Shown in pieces: positions 1 to 10,531 of a stretch of 64,000 nt of DNA; positions within the stretch are counted from its first letter, which is position 1, and each line of letters begins with the position of its first letter. The stretch is from NCBI RefSeq assembly GCF_047495875.1, contig NC_092480.1, positions 4,836,001 through 4,900,000 on the forward strand, read 5' to 3'. A program made the translations under genes and the position numbers. The DNA comes from Pithys albifrons albifrons. Lineage: Eukaryota; Chordata; Aves; Passeriformes; Thamnophilidae. The notes under the pieces are model-generated. The model did no database searches. It was not told the DNA's origin and saw only the letters and a list, made by a program, of their open reading frames with translations.

Positions 1-620
1 AGGAAAGAAAACACCCATAAATGCTTGGAATGCTGAGCCAACGAATTAATTAACATCAAATTACTGGTGGTTACTCCAGCTTGATACTAAACATTGCTCC
101 CCTATTATGTGGAGGACGGACAAAAAAATCTCTTGCAGCTGTTAATTATTTCAATTATTAATTTTACTTAATAATTCATATCCCTTTCCCGACCCCCTGG
201 AGTATGTTACAGTATCTACATTTCTTCCTCTCCGTCTCCATTTCTCCCTCACTCCACTTTCAGCACGACAATCCATCACTCCACAAGGTTACTGGCTTCA
301 GGAGAGAGGGGATTTTTTTATTATTATTATTTTATTTTATTTTTTATAATCGACAGTCATTTCCTCAGAGAAATACCTGCTCTAGAGAAACAATAATAAA
401 TCCTTAAAGGTGAACTTTGCTGCTTTTTTTTTCCCCCCTCACGTGCTGCCTTTAAAGAATAAAAGAGTAATATGTCTTAAAAAAAAAAATAAAACCACCC
501 TCTGAGAGCCCAAATCCTCAATAGCACAGACATGCAGAGTGAATTACGAATAAATCCACTTTAAAGTCAGGCAGGGAGGATTTTTTTAAGCACCTTTTAG
601 GCCTGGATTAAGGTTCTCAG
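1..620. other. Unique AT-rich block, candidate conserved non-coding element (CNE)
   Basis: No gene is visible. The first 200 bases are AT-rich with several ATTA/TAAT homeodomain-like motifs (near 46-56, 138-175) and no repeat signature, the usual look of a conserved enhancer-type element. Positions 310-350 carry T-rich low-complexity sequence and 479-492 an A-rich run. Conservation itself cannot be judged from one sequence. Confidence 0.35.
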
Positions 621-742
621 CATCGTCCAAGGCTGTGCTTGGTCCATGGACCTTCCCAGAGATGTCCCCAAGCCCAGGGGACAGCAGGGAAAGGGAAACT
701 GAGGCAGGAGGTGTCACTAAGGAAGTTTATTAATGGATTCAT

Positions 743-893
743 CAGAGAAGCTGTGGATGCTCCATCTCTGGGAGTGTCCCAAGCCAGGCTGGACTTGGAG
801 CAACCTGGTCCATTGGAAGGTGTCCCTGTCCATGGCAGGGATGGAACAAGCTGAGCTTTAAAGTCCCTTCCAAGCCAAACCAGTCTGTGACTC
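743..893 (+). mobile_element. CR1 LINE 3' fragment
   Basis: The 3' end of an avian CR1 retrotransposon. Diagnostic blocks appear in order: CAGAGAAGCTGTGG, a GGAGTGTCCCAAGCCAGG block, TTGGAGCAACCTGGTC, GGAAGGTGTCCCTG, CCATGGCAGGGATGG, CTTTAAAGTCCCTTCC and a decayed terminal tail. 5'-truncated, as is usual for CR1, with no coding capacity left. The divergence suggests an old copy. Confidence 0.9.
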
Positions 894-1862
894 CCACACC
901 TTCCCATCACCCTGCTGCTCTGAAGGGATCTCTGTTCCCCAGGAACTCCTCATTAGGTGAATACAGCCCTTAAAAAATACAAAAGGATAAAAAAAAAAGA
1001 TACACTCGCAGCTTTTTGCTATTTTATGCCTCTTCTCTCCTGGTTTTTAAGGACTCAGCATCTGCCTTTGGAGCTTTTGTGCTCACCCACCCTGAATAGA
1101 AACTTACTTCAAAGGGAAAAGGAAAATTGGGATTACAGCAGGACTATCAGCCAGAACATCAGGAAAGCTGGCTTGGCTTTGGAAGGTGGGAAAATACTCT
1201 GTGGATAAGGGTGTGCCCTAAATAAAAGCCCTCCCACCCCCAAAGGGAAAGGCTTGGAAAAATGGGGGGAAATTGAAATTAAAACCAAAATATATATAGA
1301 TTCACATCCCTATATATATATTTTTTTCCATAAACCAGTTTAATCCTACAAACACTTGTTGCATTTGGTGCTGTTGGGGTTCAGAGATGTCACAGAATTC
1401 AGGATTGATCCACCAAACCACCTGCTGAGTTTATCTGGAAATTAATTTCCAGATCAAAAGGAGGCTCTGTAGTGACAGAATACAAATGGGAGATGGTGGA
1501 GGATGGAGAAAAGGATGAAAAACCCCCACAGTCCTGGGGTATTTCTTGCTCTGGAGGGGATTCCTAATTCTGATGGGGATTTTAGGGAGGAGAAAGGAGG
1601 AATTTAGTGGTAACTCTGGGGCAGAGAGTCCCAGATTTGATTCCAGGAGAAGTGAGAGCTCCACACCCCAAAACACAATAAAGGCCCAAATCTATTAATC
1701 TTCTCCCTTGATCAAGAGAGGAGAGATAAAACAATGTTTGATGCTCTTTGCTGATCTCTGGAGGGCAAATCAAATCCCACATGAGGGGAGCAGCAGGCAC
1801 AGAGATACAGCTCCAAAAGAGACAATGGAAAATAAATAGGATTGCTGGTTTAGGGTTGTTTC
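894..1862. other. Unique sequence, nothing recognised
   Basis: No gene or repeat family recognised. A short pair of TA runs (around 1291-1299 and 1311-1321) flanks a 12-base non-TA stretch and could pair as a weak hairpin. The frames open here are short and show no known domain. Confidence 0.5.
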
Positions 1863-2212
1863 TGGGAGGGAGGGAGGGAGATAGGGAGGGAGATAGGGTG
1901 GGAGATAGGGAGGGAGGGAGGGAGGGAGGGAGATAGGGAGGGATGGAGGGAGACAGGGAGGGAGGGAGGGAGGGAGGGAGGGAGGGAGGGAGATAGGGAG
2001 GGATGGAGGGAGACAGGGAGGGAGGGAGGAAGGGAGGGAGGAAGGGAGGGAGACAGGGAGGGAGGGAGGGAGGGAGGGAGGGAGGGAGGGAGGGAGGGAG
2101 GGAGGGAGGGAGAGAGGGAGGGAGGGTGGGAGGGAGACAGGGAGGGAAACAGGGAGGGAGGGAGAGAGGGAGGGAGGGAGACAGGAAGGAAGGGAGGGAG
2201 GGAGGGAGGGGA
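1863..2212 (+). repeat. (GGGA)n purine microsatellite
   Basis: About 350 bp of almost pure purine on the + strand, built from GGGA tetramers with interspersed GATA, GACA and GAAA variants. The variants recur at intervals (GGGAGATAGGGA, GGGAGACAGGGA), so parts of the array were copied as larger blocks. Frames open on both strands across it (Pro/Ser-rich or Gly/Arg/Glu-rich) are by-products of the repeat. Such tracts can form triplex or G-quadruplex DNA. Confidence 0.95.
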
Positions 2213-3921
2213 GAGGTTGCTTCCAAAAGATGATTTTTTTTCATTAATTCACCTATTAAATGTGAATAACAAGCTCTGATTAGTTGCTGGATGGCCTGAG
2301 GGGCATTTGAATATTTTCCAATGGGACAACAACAGTTTAGAGTCTAAATATGACAGTTGAGTGGCTGATACTCTGCCCCCCATCACTTTTCCAGGGACAC
2401 CCAAGTGCTTCACAAGAACAACCCAAGTTTCTCTCACACCCCTGGCAGGCAGCAGGTAAAAATCAGTCCCATTTTGAACAGCTGGGGAAACTGGGGCAAC
2501 AAAAATGGGAAACAATTTGTCCGTGCTGGCTCAATAATGTGACTATAAAAGGAATTTGAGACCACTTTTCCTGGGTAAGCACTAAAGCTCCCTCCCTCCT
2601 CGAGAGGCTCTGAATAACTGTGTCACTTTTCCTGCAATTTGCAGAGGCCACACGCTGTTCCTCTCTTCCCCTTGCTCCTGCTGATTGGCATTTCCATCTC
2701 AGCCATGTGGTGTTTTTCCATTCTCCCAGGGAAATGTGGCTCTTTAGGGGCTCCTGGTTTGTTCTTCAACAGAGAGGGGGCTGGAAATCAGAGGGCAAAG
2801 CCCAGCAGTGCTGGAGGGAGCAGACATAGCCCCTGTTTGCACCCAAACCTCCAGGAAATCTGCATTTTCCTCCACTTTCTCCCTTTTTCCCCAAGCCCAG
2901 AGCAACATGTACCTTGGGGCATCACGGTGGGTGATCCCATTCCTGCAATTCTTCTCCCACCCTCAGCTCATCCCGAATTTCCCACCACCTCACTGATGCA
3001 GGGAACCAAATCCTGATGTTTTCTCCTTGGATTGAACTTCATGACTTTGCCTTTTCCTGCCTGGCACAGCCCTGGATCCCAACCCAACACTGGATACAAC
3101 CCTAAAATAAGAGTTACCCTGGGGGTTTCTGCCCCTCTGACATTCCAGCCCCAAAGCTGCTCCCTAACAGGGAACAACATGCACAGCACCAAGATCATCA
3201 TCCAAAATGAGCTTTTCCAGCCCACTCAAACAACAAACTGATCCCACACAGCCCCTCCAGAGCCCCTTTCCTTTAAGGGAAGGACTTGGTTTTGGAGCTG
3301 GGTCTTTTTTTTCTTCCCCCTCTTTTTCCTCTCAGGCCCGAATGGTTTAACGAGCGTCCTTTTGACCTAGGAAACTTAGTTTTAATTTTCCTCTCTTTAT
3401 CCAGAGAACAATGTGTCCTGGGGGCATCTTTGAGCACAATGTACACTTTCATCATCAAAACAAATGCTAGAAATACCCATCTGCCACGTTATCAGAGCGT
3501 GCTGGCTCAGTGAGCCGGACACTGCTTAGGGGACAAGGGAGGCTTTTACTCTTCTCAAAGTCAGGAGTGCTCCCTCTAAGCTCTTTAGCATTAGAGATTC
3601 CTGTGGAGACGGGTATTAGAAGCTCCATTTCTTTTTTCCCTAGTCAGGAATGATGGGAGATGGAGCATTCTTTGGAGATTTCTGTCCTGTGGGGGAGAAA
3701 ATAAGAGCGGATCCTCCATCAGTCATCGCGGCAGGTGCCTTGGAGGGCCTCGGTTGTGCCTTGATCCCCGGGTGATGCTGCTCAGAGGGAGGGATGGAGC
3801 AGCAAGCTGGATCCAAAATCAGGGACTGAAGGTTATCCAGGGTGGGCAAGTTATCCAGCAAGGCTCCACCTCAGCTTTCTGTCCCAAAAAGGAAGGTCAC
3901 AACTCTTCGCTGATTTATTTT
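2213..3921. other. Unique sequence, no gene recognised
   Basis: Non-repetitive, moderately GC-rich sequence. No open frame longer than 125 codons and none with a recognisable domain. A GGGGAAACTGGGGCA stretch near 2484 is loosely like the core of ancient MIR SINEs but is too short to call. Confidence 0.5.
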
Positions 3922-4119
3922 ATCATAGAATCACAGACTGGTTTGAGTTAAAAGGGACCTTAAAGCTCAGCTTGTTCCACCACCTGCCACAGTCAGGAAC
4001 ACCTTCCACTAGCCCAGGTTGTTCCAAGCCCTGTCCATCTTGGCCTTGGACACTCCCAGGGATGGGGCAGCCACAGCTTCTCTGGGCAACCTGTGCCAGG
4101 GCCTGCCCACCCTCACAGC
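3922..4119 (-). mobile_element. CR1 LINE 3' fragment
   Basis: Reverse-oriented CR1: it starts with the reverse complement of the CR1 tail (ATCATAGAATCACAGA), followed by GGGACCTTAAAGCTCA, AACACCTTCCACTAGCCCAG, GGGATGGGGCAGCCACAGC, TTCTCTGGGCAACCTGTGCC and ends near CCACCCTCACAG. About 200 bp, 5'-truncated, no open reading frame of its own. Confidence 0.93.
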
Positions 4120-5026
4120 ACTTGGATTGCATCCCTGGATCCTGAATTCCAGCTGATGTGTATCAGCTCCATTTCACACCCTCTCTTCTCCAGACCTTCT
4201 CCAGACCTTCCCAATTCCCCCACCAGCAGCCAGATAACCAAGACCATTCCATGCCACCACACTGAGCTTCCCAGGATTTGCCTCCTTCCCTGAATCCACC
4301 CCCTCCAAGGAGCTTTGCCAGCCTCAGTCTCCTCTCCATCTCAGACTGGAATAATTTGGAATAAGTTATAATAATAGTAAACATAGTAAAAACAACAACA
4401 AATCAAACCTGCTTTGTTACTCCCCAGGCACAGGCATTTGTCTTCCAAGCGACAAAGTAATCACATTTTTGGTTCTAATTTATGACGTGCATTTCAGTCG
4501 GTGCCTTGGGGCGTTATCACAAGTCACAGCCCCAGCACGCCATGGGAGGAATCCAGGCTCTTAAATCCTCACCTCCTTTAGCTCCTCCACCTGCCAACAA
4601 TTCCTAAGGCATCTTTCCCCCTGGTCTGAGCTGACTGCAGCATAACCCAGGCATGGCATCCCTGCTGAGCCCCTGGGAGCACCAGTCCCATGGAAAGGAG
4701 CCTCCCAAAACCTGCTCAGAGCTGGGCTGGGGTTAATTTCCTAAGGAATTTGCATGGAAAGGCTTATTTTTACCTATTAGATTTTATGTTCTCCCTTCAA
4801 AAGCCTCAAAACTGTTGTTACTGTTTATGGGACTCTGACACACACAGAGAAAACCTTGGAAATATGGAAAAATACAGTGGGTTCTTCCTACCAGCCATGT
4901 CACCCAGGCAGCAGCAGGAACATGTGGGTGAGAACCAGGTGATGAGAGGGATGAGCAGCTGGATCTTGGGGGAATTTGGGGTGTGGTTCAACATCTTCCT
5001 GGCTGACTTTGGAAGGATGGAATGGG
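4120..5026. other. Unique sequence with a possible CNE at 4440-4560
   Basis: No gene recognised. Positions 4190-4210 hold a 13-bp direct duplication (TTCTCCAGACC). Around 4440-4560 the sequence retains CpGs and includes ATTTATGACGTGCATTT (near 4478), which contains a CRE/ATF-like TGACGT half site. This is a weak regulatory candidate only. Confidence 0.35.
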
Positions 5027-5358
5027 AAGGTACAAGGCTGCTGGAGCAGTAAAGCTGTACCTGCTGGCAGCTGGCACTGCCCAACGTCTCCCTCCACACC
5101 AAGCAGGTATCAGAGATTCCAGGAGAGATCTCCATGCTCAGGGTGCTTCCATAGAGAGTTTTTCCCCTATTTTGTCCACGAGTTCACCTGTGAAGGTACA
5201 AGGCTGCTGGAGCAGTAAAGCTGTACCTGCTGGCAGCTGGCACTGCCCAACCTCTCCCTCCACACCAAGCAGGTATCAGAAATTCCAGGAGAGATCTCCA
5301 TGCTCAAGGTACTTCCATAGAGAGTTTTTCCCCTATTTTGACCACGAGTTCACCTGTG
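5027..5358. repeat. 166-bp direct tandem duplication, two units
   Basis: Unit 1 is 5027-5192 and unit 2 is 5193-5358; both are exactly 166 bp and abut. I count about five single-base differences (for example CCCAACG versus CCCAACC, and TTTTGTCC versus TTTTGACC), so identity is near 97%. Each unit starts with an imperfect hairpin in which GGTACA pairs with TGTACC 20 bases later. No coding potential is recognised. It looks like a recent local duplication. Confidence 0.95.
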
Positions 5359-5835
5359 CTGCTGGGATTTTCACACAGCAGTTATCAGTTTGTGCTTAAC
5401 TCAGTGAGGAAGGAGCACAATCACCTCTGCATGGGGCCAGAATAAGCACCGAGCCTTTGCCAGGCTGGGAAAGGGGAAGGAAACGGGATGGGGGTTATTT
5501 CCTCCCCCAAGATAACACCGAGAGAAATCTCTGCTGCAAACCAGAATAATCACATTTCTTGCCAAGGAGCACAAGCCTTTTGGCAGGTCGGGGATGGATC
5601 TCAGGAGCTGACATGTCTCTCTGCCGTCTTCAGCTGATGAAGTGTCAAATGAGATGGAACAGAAAGTGAGACCCATCTGGGGAAGCTCCAACAGGCTGAT
5701 TGATACCAGGAGGAGGAGGAGGAGGAGGGTGAGGTGGCTGGAGCACCGTGGGGACCTGCTGCTGGTCATTCCCATGCTCAGGAAGGGGAGGCCAAGGGCT
5801 GATTTTGGGCTTGCCAGCCCTGAGCACTGAGGTCA
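5359..5835. other. Unique sequence with a short (GAG)n tract
   Basis: No gene recognised. A (AGG)n purine run of about 21 bases lies at 5708-5729, about 107 bases upstream of the complementary CTC tract at 5836. See that entry. Confidence 0.5.
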
Positions 5836-5912
5836 CTCCTCTTCCTCCTCCTCGTCCTCGTCCTCGTCCTTGTCCTCGTCCTCCTCCTCCTCCTCCTCCT
5901 CTTCCTTGTCTC
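5836..5912 (+). repeat. (CTC/CGTCCT)n pyrimidine-rich tract
   Basis: A run of CTC triplets with a central hexamer part (CTCGTC repeated) bringing in regularly spaced CpGs. Frames on both strands translate to low-complexity peptide (Arg/Gly-rich on -, Pro/Arg-rich on +), typical of triplet repeats and not evidence of a gene. Confidence 0.85.
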
Positions 5913-8900
5913 CCACTGGCCAGAGCGATGCAGGAGCAGCCCTGGTAATTGTCAGTGCAGTCAGCAGTGACAGCACTCACAGTCCTCAACACAAACAGCA
6001 ATGATCATTAATTACTGTCCTTATTCATTAGCACAGAGGGCTCCGGGCAGGCTCCTCTGGAGCTGACAGGTGGCTCAGGGGGCTGTGGGTGCAGGGCTTG
6101 GCAGGACAGCTGGTTTGAAGAGTTTGGGTCAATGCTGGGGTTTTCAGCACTGCATGGGGAGGAAGGAAATCCATGACTCCCACCCTTGGGTCACGCTGAC
6201 TCCCCAGGTCACTGCACAGTCCCTGGGCCAAGAGCTGCAATGGAATCAAGGAGAGGGATGGGCATGGAAGAGCAAAAATGCACCTGGGGATCACTGGAGG
6301 GGTCTACACCCCCAGAAAATGGGGGAGTTGGTCAAGGGGAGAAGACACATCCCCACCCATGCCCACTGCAACCCATACAGGGATTAAGGAATTTCCAGCC
6401 TGACCTCTGAACTGTCCCAGCTCCCTCCATCCCAACAGGCCATGAGCAGCTCCAGGAGAGCAGAGGGTGATGTGAGGGATGAGTTTTCCTAAAGGACCTT
6501 AAGGAATTCCGTCCCAAGTAAATAGAAATGTCCTTCCAGCCCGAGGAGAGACCTTATGTGTGGGGGTCTGGATAGTCAGGGACTGGGGCAAGGCAGAAGA
6601 CCCACCACAGGACCAAACCCAAAGAAAGCCAAACACATATAGCCATGAGGTGCTGTGTTTCATGATACCCTTTAACAGGATCAGCAAAACAGGGCCAGCA
6701 TATAAAATACAGCTGCTCTGGAGATCACAAAAAATACTTTAATCTGCAGTGGCTTCTCACCTCCAGGGGCCTGTGAACTGGTACACTCTATGTGCTTATT
6801 TAGCTGATCCTATTAAAAAGGTATCAGAATAAAGCAGAGGGGAGAAAAAAAAAGAGAAGCCTTCGTTGTGTGAACTGAGCCAGAGAAAACTTTCCCTCTA
6901 GCAAGACTCTGGCAAAAATCCCAGTCCCACTTCACTGGTGCTTTGAAATACAAACACGAGGATCTGCTGGTCCTAAAGAGCAATTGCCACTGCCCTGGGG
7001 CTCACTGCCCATGGGAAGGTCCTGGAAATGCTCCTTGGAGCTTCCTTGGAATGGTCATCACAGCCTGTGCAAGGAAAAGCTGGGAGAGAAGGCAAGAGGG
7101 AGATGTGAGAAAGCAGGAGCATCCTGTCCTCAGGGAAGCCCCAATGGGTGAGTGCCTTGGAAGAAATAAAGCACCAAAAAAATCATGGATTTTGTTTCTG
7201 ACCTGGCAATGAAGCTCCCCTGTCCCCATCCCTGTGTCAGAGCCCGAGGGCAGTGCAGGAGGACTCTGTCATGTAGCAACATCAGGAGGTGGCTGAGAGA
7301 GTTGGGAAGGGAGGGAGCAGTGCCACGCCAGGGAAGGATGCTCAGCAAAGCCACTGCCTGATAGAGACATCCCAGAGTGACTGTGCACAAGGGAGAGAGG
7401 CAAGAGCTGCCTCACAGTGCTAAAACCAGGAGGAAAAGCCACAAATAAAGGCAAAATACAAAGGCAAGATGGAAAAACAGCCTTTTGAGTAAGTTACCCA
7501 GCATCAGTGGGAGGCAGGAGGGGCTAATCTCTGCTCTGGAAGGGTCTGCTGCCCATTAGGTTTGCTCCAGCTGCTGTCACCCAGCTCCTATCAGCCTGTT
7601 GCTATTGGAATTTTTTATTCAAGATATGTTTGGACAGGTTTACACAGCAAAGGCAATAAAGCAAAGAGCTCAGGGAGGTGTGAGAGGCACAGTGAGGTGA
7701 GGTGGATGCTGGAGCCCCAGGCACCACACACAGCCCTGGGATCATTTCAGCCATTTCTCCAGCATTTCCTCCTGCCCTGTGAAAAGCCCAGTAGCAAATT
7801 TTAGGGAAAAGAAGAAAAAAAGATGGCAAATCCCAAAGGGTTCCCTAATTTTGTGTAAGGGGATGAGACCCACACACCAAAGTGTGAAGGGATAGAAGTC
7901 TATTCTGAATAATAACTCATCGCTATGGGATGACTCCTGGAGGAGGAGACAGTTGGGACTCTGGACACCTTGGAAAACACTCAGACAAAGCCCTACAGAT
8001 CACCTTGACAAATCCTCAGGATGTTTGTCACACATGCTTCCCACAGGGATGGAGTCCAGGAGTCTCAGTCCCCAAACTTATGCCCAAGGTTCTCACCAGC
8101 AATATCCCCACCAACCACAGCTCCTGGTACACTCTGGGGAAGAGGAGGGACCTACCTTGAAACCATCAACACACCAGCAAAGAACCTGCAGCTTGTCAAG
8201 CCCTTAACACCAATAAATCCACCTTGAGAGAAAGGTAACAATGTTGTTTTGGGACAAGTGAGGTTTTAGGGCACAGTTTGCCCAGCAAATCCCTGAAACA
8301 CAACCATGAGCTGGAACTTCCTCTTGAATTCAACCATATTATGGCTTACACACCACAAAACATCCAGCTGGACTGAGGAGTGACCAGGACTCCTCCTGTC
8401 CCCATCCCTGGGCCAGCCTGGTGGGAGCTGCAGCTGCTGGTGCTTGGGGCCAGTTCAGCCCCGATGTCTTCCACCAGCTGAGAATAAAATTGAAAATCCT
8501 GCAGCTGTGACACTCACACCACACCCCACGTGGGATGCGGGGACAGCAGCGCTGGTGCCTCCAGCCCTGACCTTTATTTTCCGTTAATGGACCCGGGTGA
8601 GTGTCGGCTGCGTCTGAAGCTGCATAAAACGAACTGAAAATAAGAGGGATAAACAGCAGCAGTTAAGGCTCTTTTCCACACTCCCACACTCCCCCCTCCC
8701 TTGTCTTTTTTCCTGGAGGAATGCTGAACCAACTGTAGCAAAGTTCTTGACACACAGTGAGGGGCTCCCAGGCACAGCTGAGTCGCTGGGAACCAGCACC
8801 CTGCTGGTGCCAAAGAAGGGAAGGCAAACCCCGAGGAAATGTGGCTCCACAGGGCAGGTCTGCCAGTCCCCAGATGTCAGAAAGCATCTGGATCAAGTGT

Positions 8901-8971
8901 GAGCAGGACAGAGCCAGTCCATCCCCCTCTGGAGAAAGATGGAATTAAAAGGAAGTGAATATTCCATGGCA
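5913..8971. other. Unique sequence, no gene; possible CNE at 8570-8680
   Basis: About 3 kb without recognisable genes or repeats. Open frames are all under 110 codons and lack domains. The 8570-8680 stretch is AT-rich, keeps CpGs and contains CCGTTAATGG and GCATAAAACG, and is the only part here that looks like a non-coding element. The rest is ordinary GC-moderate intergenic or intronic sequence. Confidence 0.4.
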
Positions 8972-9512
8972 GGAAGGGAAAGGAAAGGAAAGGAAAGGAA
9001 AGGAAAGGGGAAAGGAAAGGGGAAAGGAAAGGGGAAAGGAAAGGGGAAAGGAAAGGAAAGGAAAGGGGAAAGGAAAGGGGAAAGGAAAGGAAAGGGGAAA
9101 GGAAAGGGGAAAGGAAAGGGGAAAGGAAAGGGGAAAGGAAAGGGGAAAGGAAAGGGGAAAGGAAAGGGGAAAGGAAAGGAAAGGAAAGGGGAAAGGAAAG
9201 GGGAAAGGAAAGGAAAGGAAAGGAAAGGGGAAAGGAAAGGGGAAAGGAAAGGAAAGGAAAGGAAAGGAAAGGAAAGGGGAAAGGAAAGGGGAAAGGAAAG
9301 GAAAGGAAAGGGGAAAGGAAAGAGCAAAGGAAAGAGGAAAAGGGAAAGGAAAGGAAAGGGGAAAGAAAAGAGGAAAGGGGAAAGGGGAAAGGAAAGGAAA
9401 GGGGAAAGAAAAGAGGAAAGGGGAAAGGAAAGGAAAGGAAAGGAAAGGAAAGGAAAGGAAAGGAAAGGAAAGGAAAGGGGAAAGAAAAGGGGAAAGAAAA
9501 GGGGAAGGAAAA
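8972..9512 (+). repeat. (GGAAA)n pentanucleotide array
   Basis: About 541 bp of nearly pure purine on +, made of GGAAA pentamers mixed with GGGGAAA variants. The mix alternates in patches, suggesting segmental copying. Because the tract lacks stops on both strands it creates several overlapping 'proteins' of about 200-260 residues (Lys/Gly/Glu-rich on +, Phe/Pro/Ser-rich on -). None is a credible gene. Mirror symmetry makes intramolecular triplex formation plausible. Confidence 0.97.
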
Positions 9513-9535
9513 GCCAAGGCCAGGATGATGGGTGA

Positions 9536-9646
9536 GACTTGGAGCAATCTGGGCTGGTGGAAGGTGCCCCTGCCCATGGCAGGGGGTGGCACTGGATGAG
9601 TTTAATGCCCCTTCCAACCCAAACCATCCTGGGATTCCATGATTCT
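9536..9646 (+). mobile_element. CR1 LINE 3' fragment
   Basis: A short CR1 3' end in sense orientation: CTTGGAGCAATCTGGGCTGG, GGAAGGTGCCCCTGCCCATG, GCAGGGGGTGG, CCCCTTCCAACCCAAACCAT, then GGGATTCCATGATTCT as the tail. It begins directly after the GGAAA array, which may have expanded at its 5' edge. Confidence 0.92.
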
Positions 9647-10260
9647 CCCACAAGCCCCATGCTGAGGAAGCCAGAGGAGCTCAAGGGCCTCAGAGCACCA
9701 TCAGGACCACTCTCATTTGGGCTTTTTTACACCCAAACTGTCACCAGAGGGAAAGAAGCCAGCTCAAAACTTTTAAAAACATTAACCTTCGCTGGTATTT
9801 GCAGAGCAAACAGGGAACTCACGCAAATTAAATGGCAATGTGTTGCTTCCTTCTGCCATTCCAGTTTTAGGGAGCCTGGCTTAGGATTCCAGTGCTAGGC
9901 TGCTAACCCTTTAATACTTTAAATCCAAGCTCATCTCTCAGCCAGGCCTGTAATTTAAATTTAACAGGATAGCAGCCCCATGTTTAATAAATAACTATTG
10001 ACTATTTAAAGAGCACCTGGGTTGAGGTTTCCCACCTCAGGCTGGGCACACAAGTACAAATACACAGTGCCTATTACTGCCTTATTAAACCTTAGTCCTA
10101 GGCATGAGCTTAATAGCCACTTGCTATTTAATTAGCCAGGGAGTTCAAGGCTTATTGGGGAAAAAAATTAAATGCCAACATGACTGTAGCTCTGACAGCT
10201 CTGGGAAATGGCTCCTCCTTTCTTTTTGCTGTCCACAGAGGGAATGGACATCAAGGAGGG
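9647..10260. other. Unique block, candidate CNE at about 9760-10150
   Basis: AT-rich, non-repetitive, with TTTAAAAACATTAACC, TAATTTAAATTTAACAGG, TTTAATAAATAACTATTGAC and CTATTTAATTAGCC motifs. The density of homeodomain/MEF2-like A/T cores without repeat homology fits a conserved non-coding element. No open reading frame of interest. Confidence 0.4.
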
Positions 10261-10531
10261 ATCAGACAATCTCTGAATGGTTTGGACTGGGAGGGATCTT
10301 AAAGATCATCTCATTCCACTCCCTACCATGGGCAGGGACACCTTCCATAGTCCAGGTTGCTCCAAGTCCCATCCAACATGGGCATTTCCAGGGCTGAGAC
10401 AGCCACAGCTTCTCTGGGCAACCTGTGCCAGGGCATCATCACACTCTCAGGAAAGAATTCCTTCCCAATATCTCACCTAACTCTCCTCTCTCTCAATTTA
10501 CAGCCACTTCCCCTTGTCCTGTCTCTATCTG
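10261..10531 (-). mobile_element. CR1 LINE 3' fragment
   Basis: About 270 bp of reverse-oriented CR1. From the left: GAATGGTTTGGACTGG, GATCTTAAAGATCATCTCAT, CCATGGGCAGGGACACCTTC, GGTTGCTCCAAGTCCCATCC, GACAGCCACAGCTTCTCTGG and, at the 5' limit of the copy, TTCCCCTTGTCCTGTCTC. It reaches into the last part of the ORF2 region, which is decayed. Confidence 0.93.

Noticed and set aside
8877..9684. Several overlapping open frames of about 200-260 codons on both strands
   Set aside because: All run through the GGAAA array, which lacks stops on both strands; the peptides are pure Lys/Gly/Glu or Phe/Pro/Ser low complexity.
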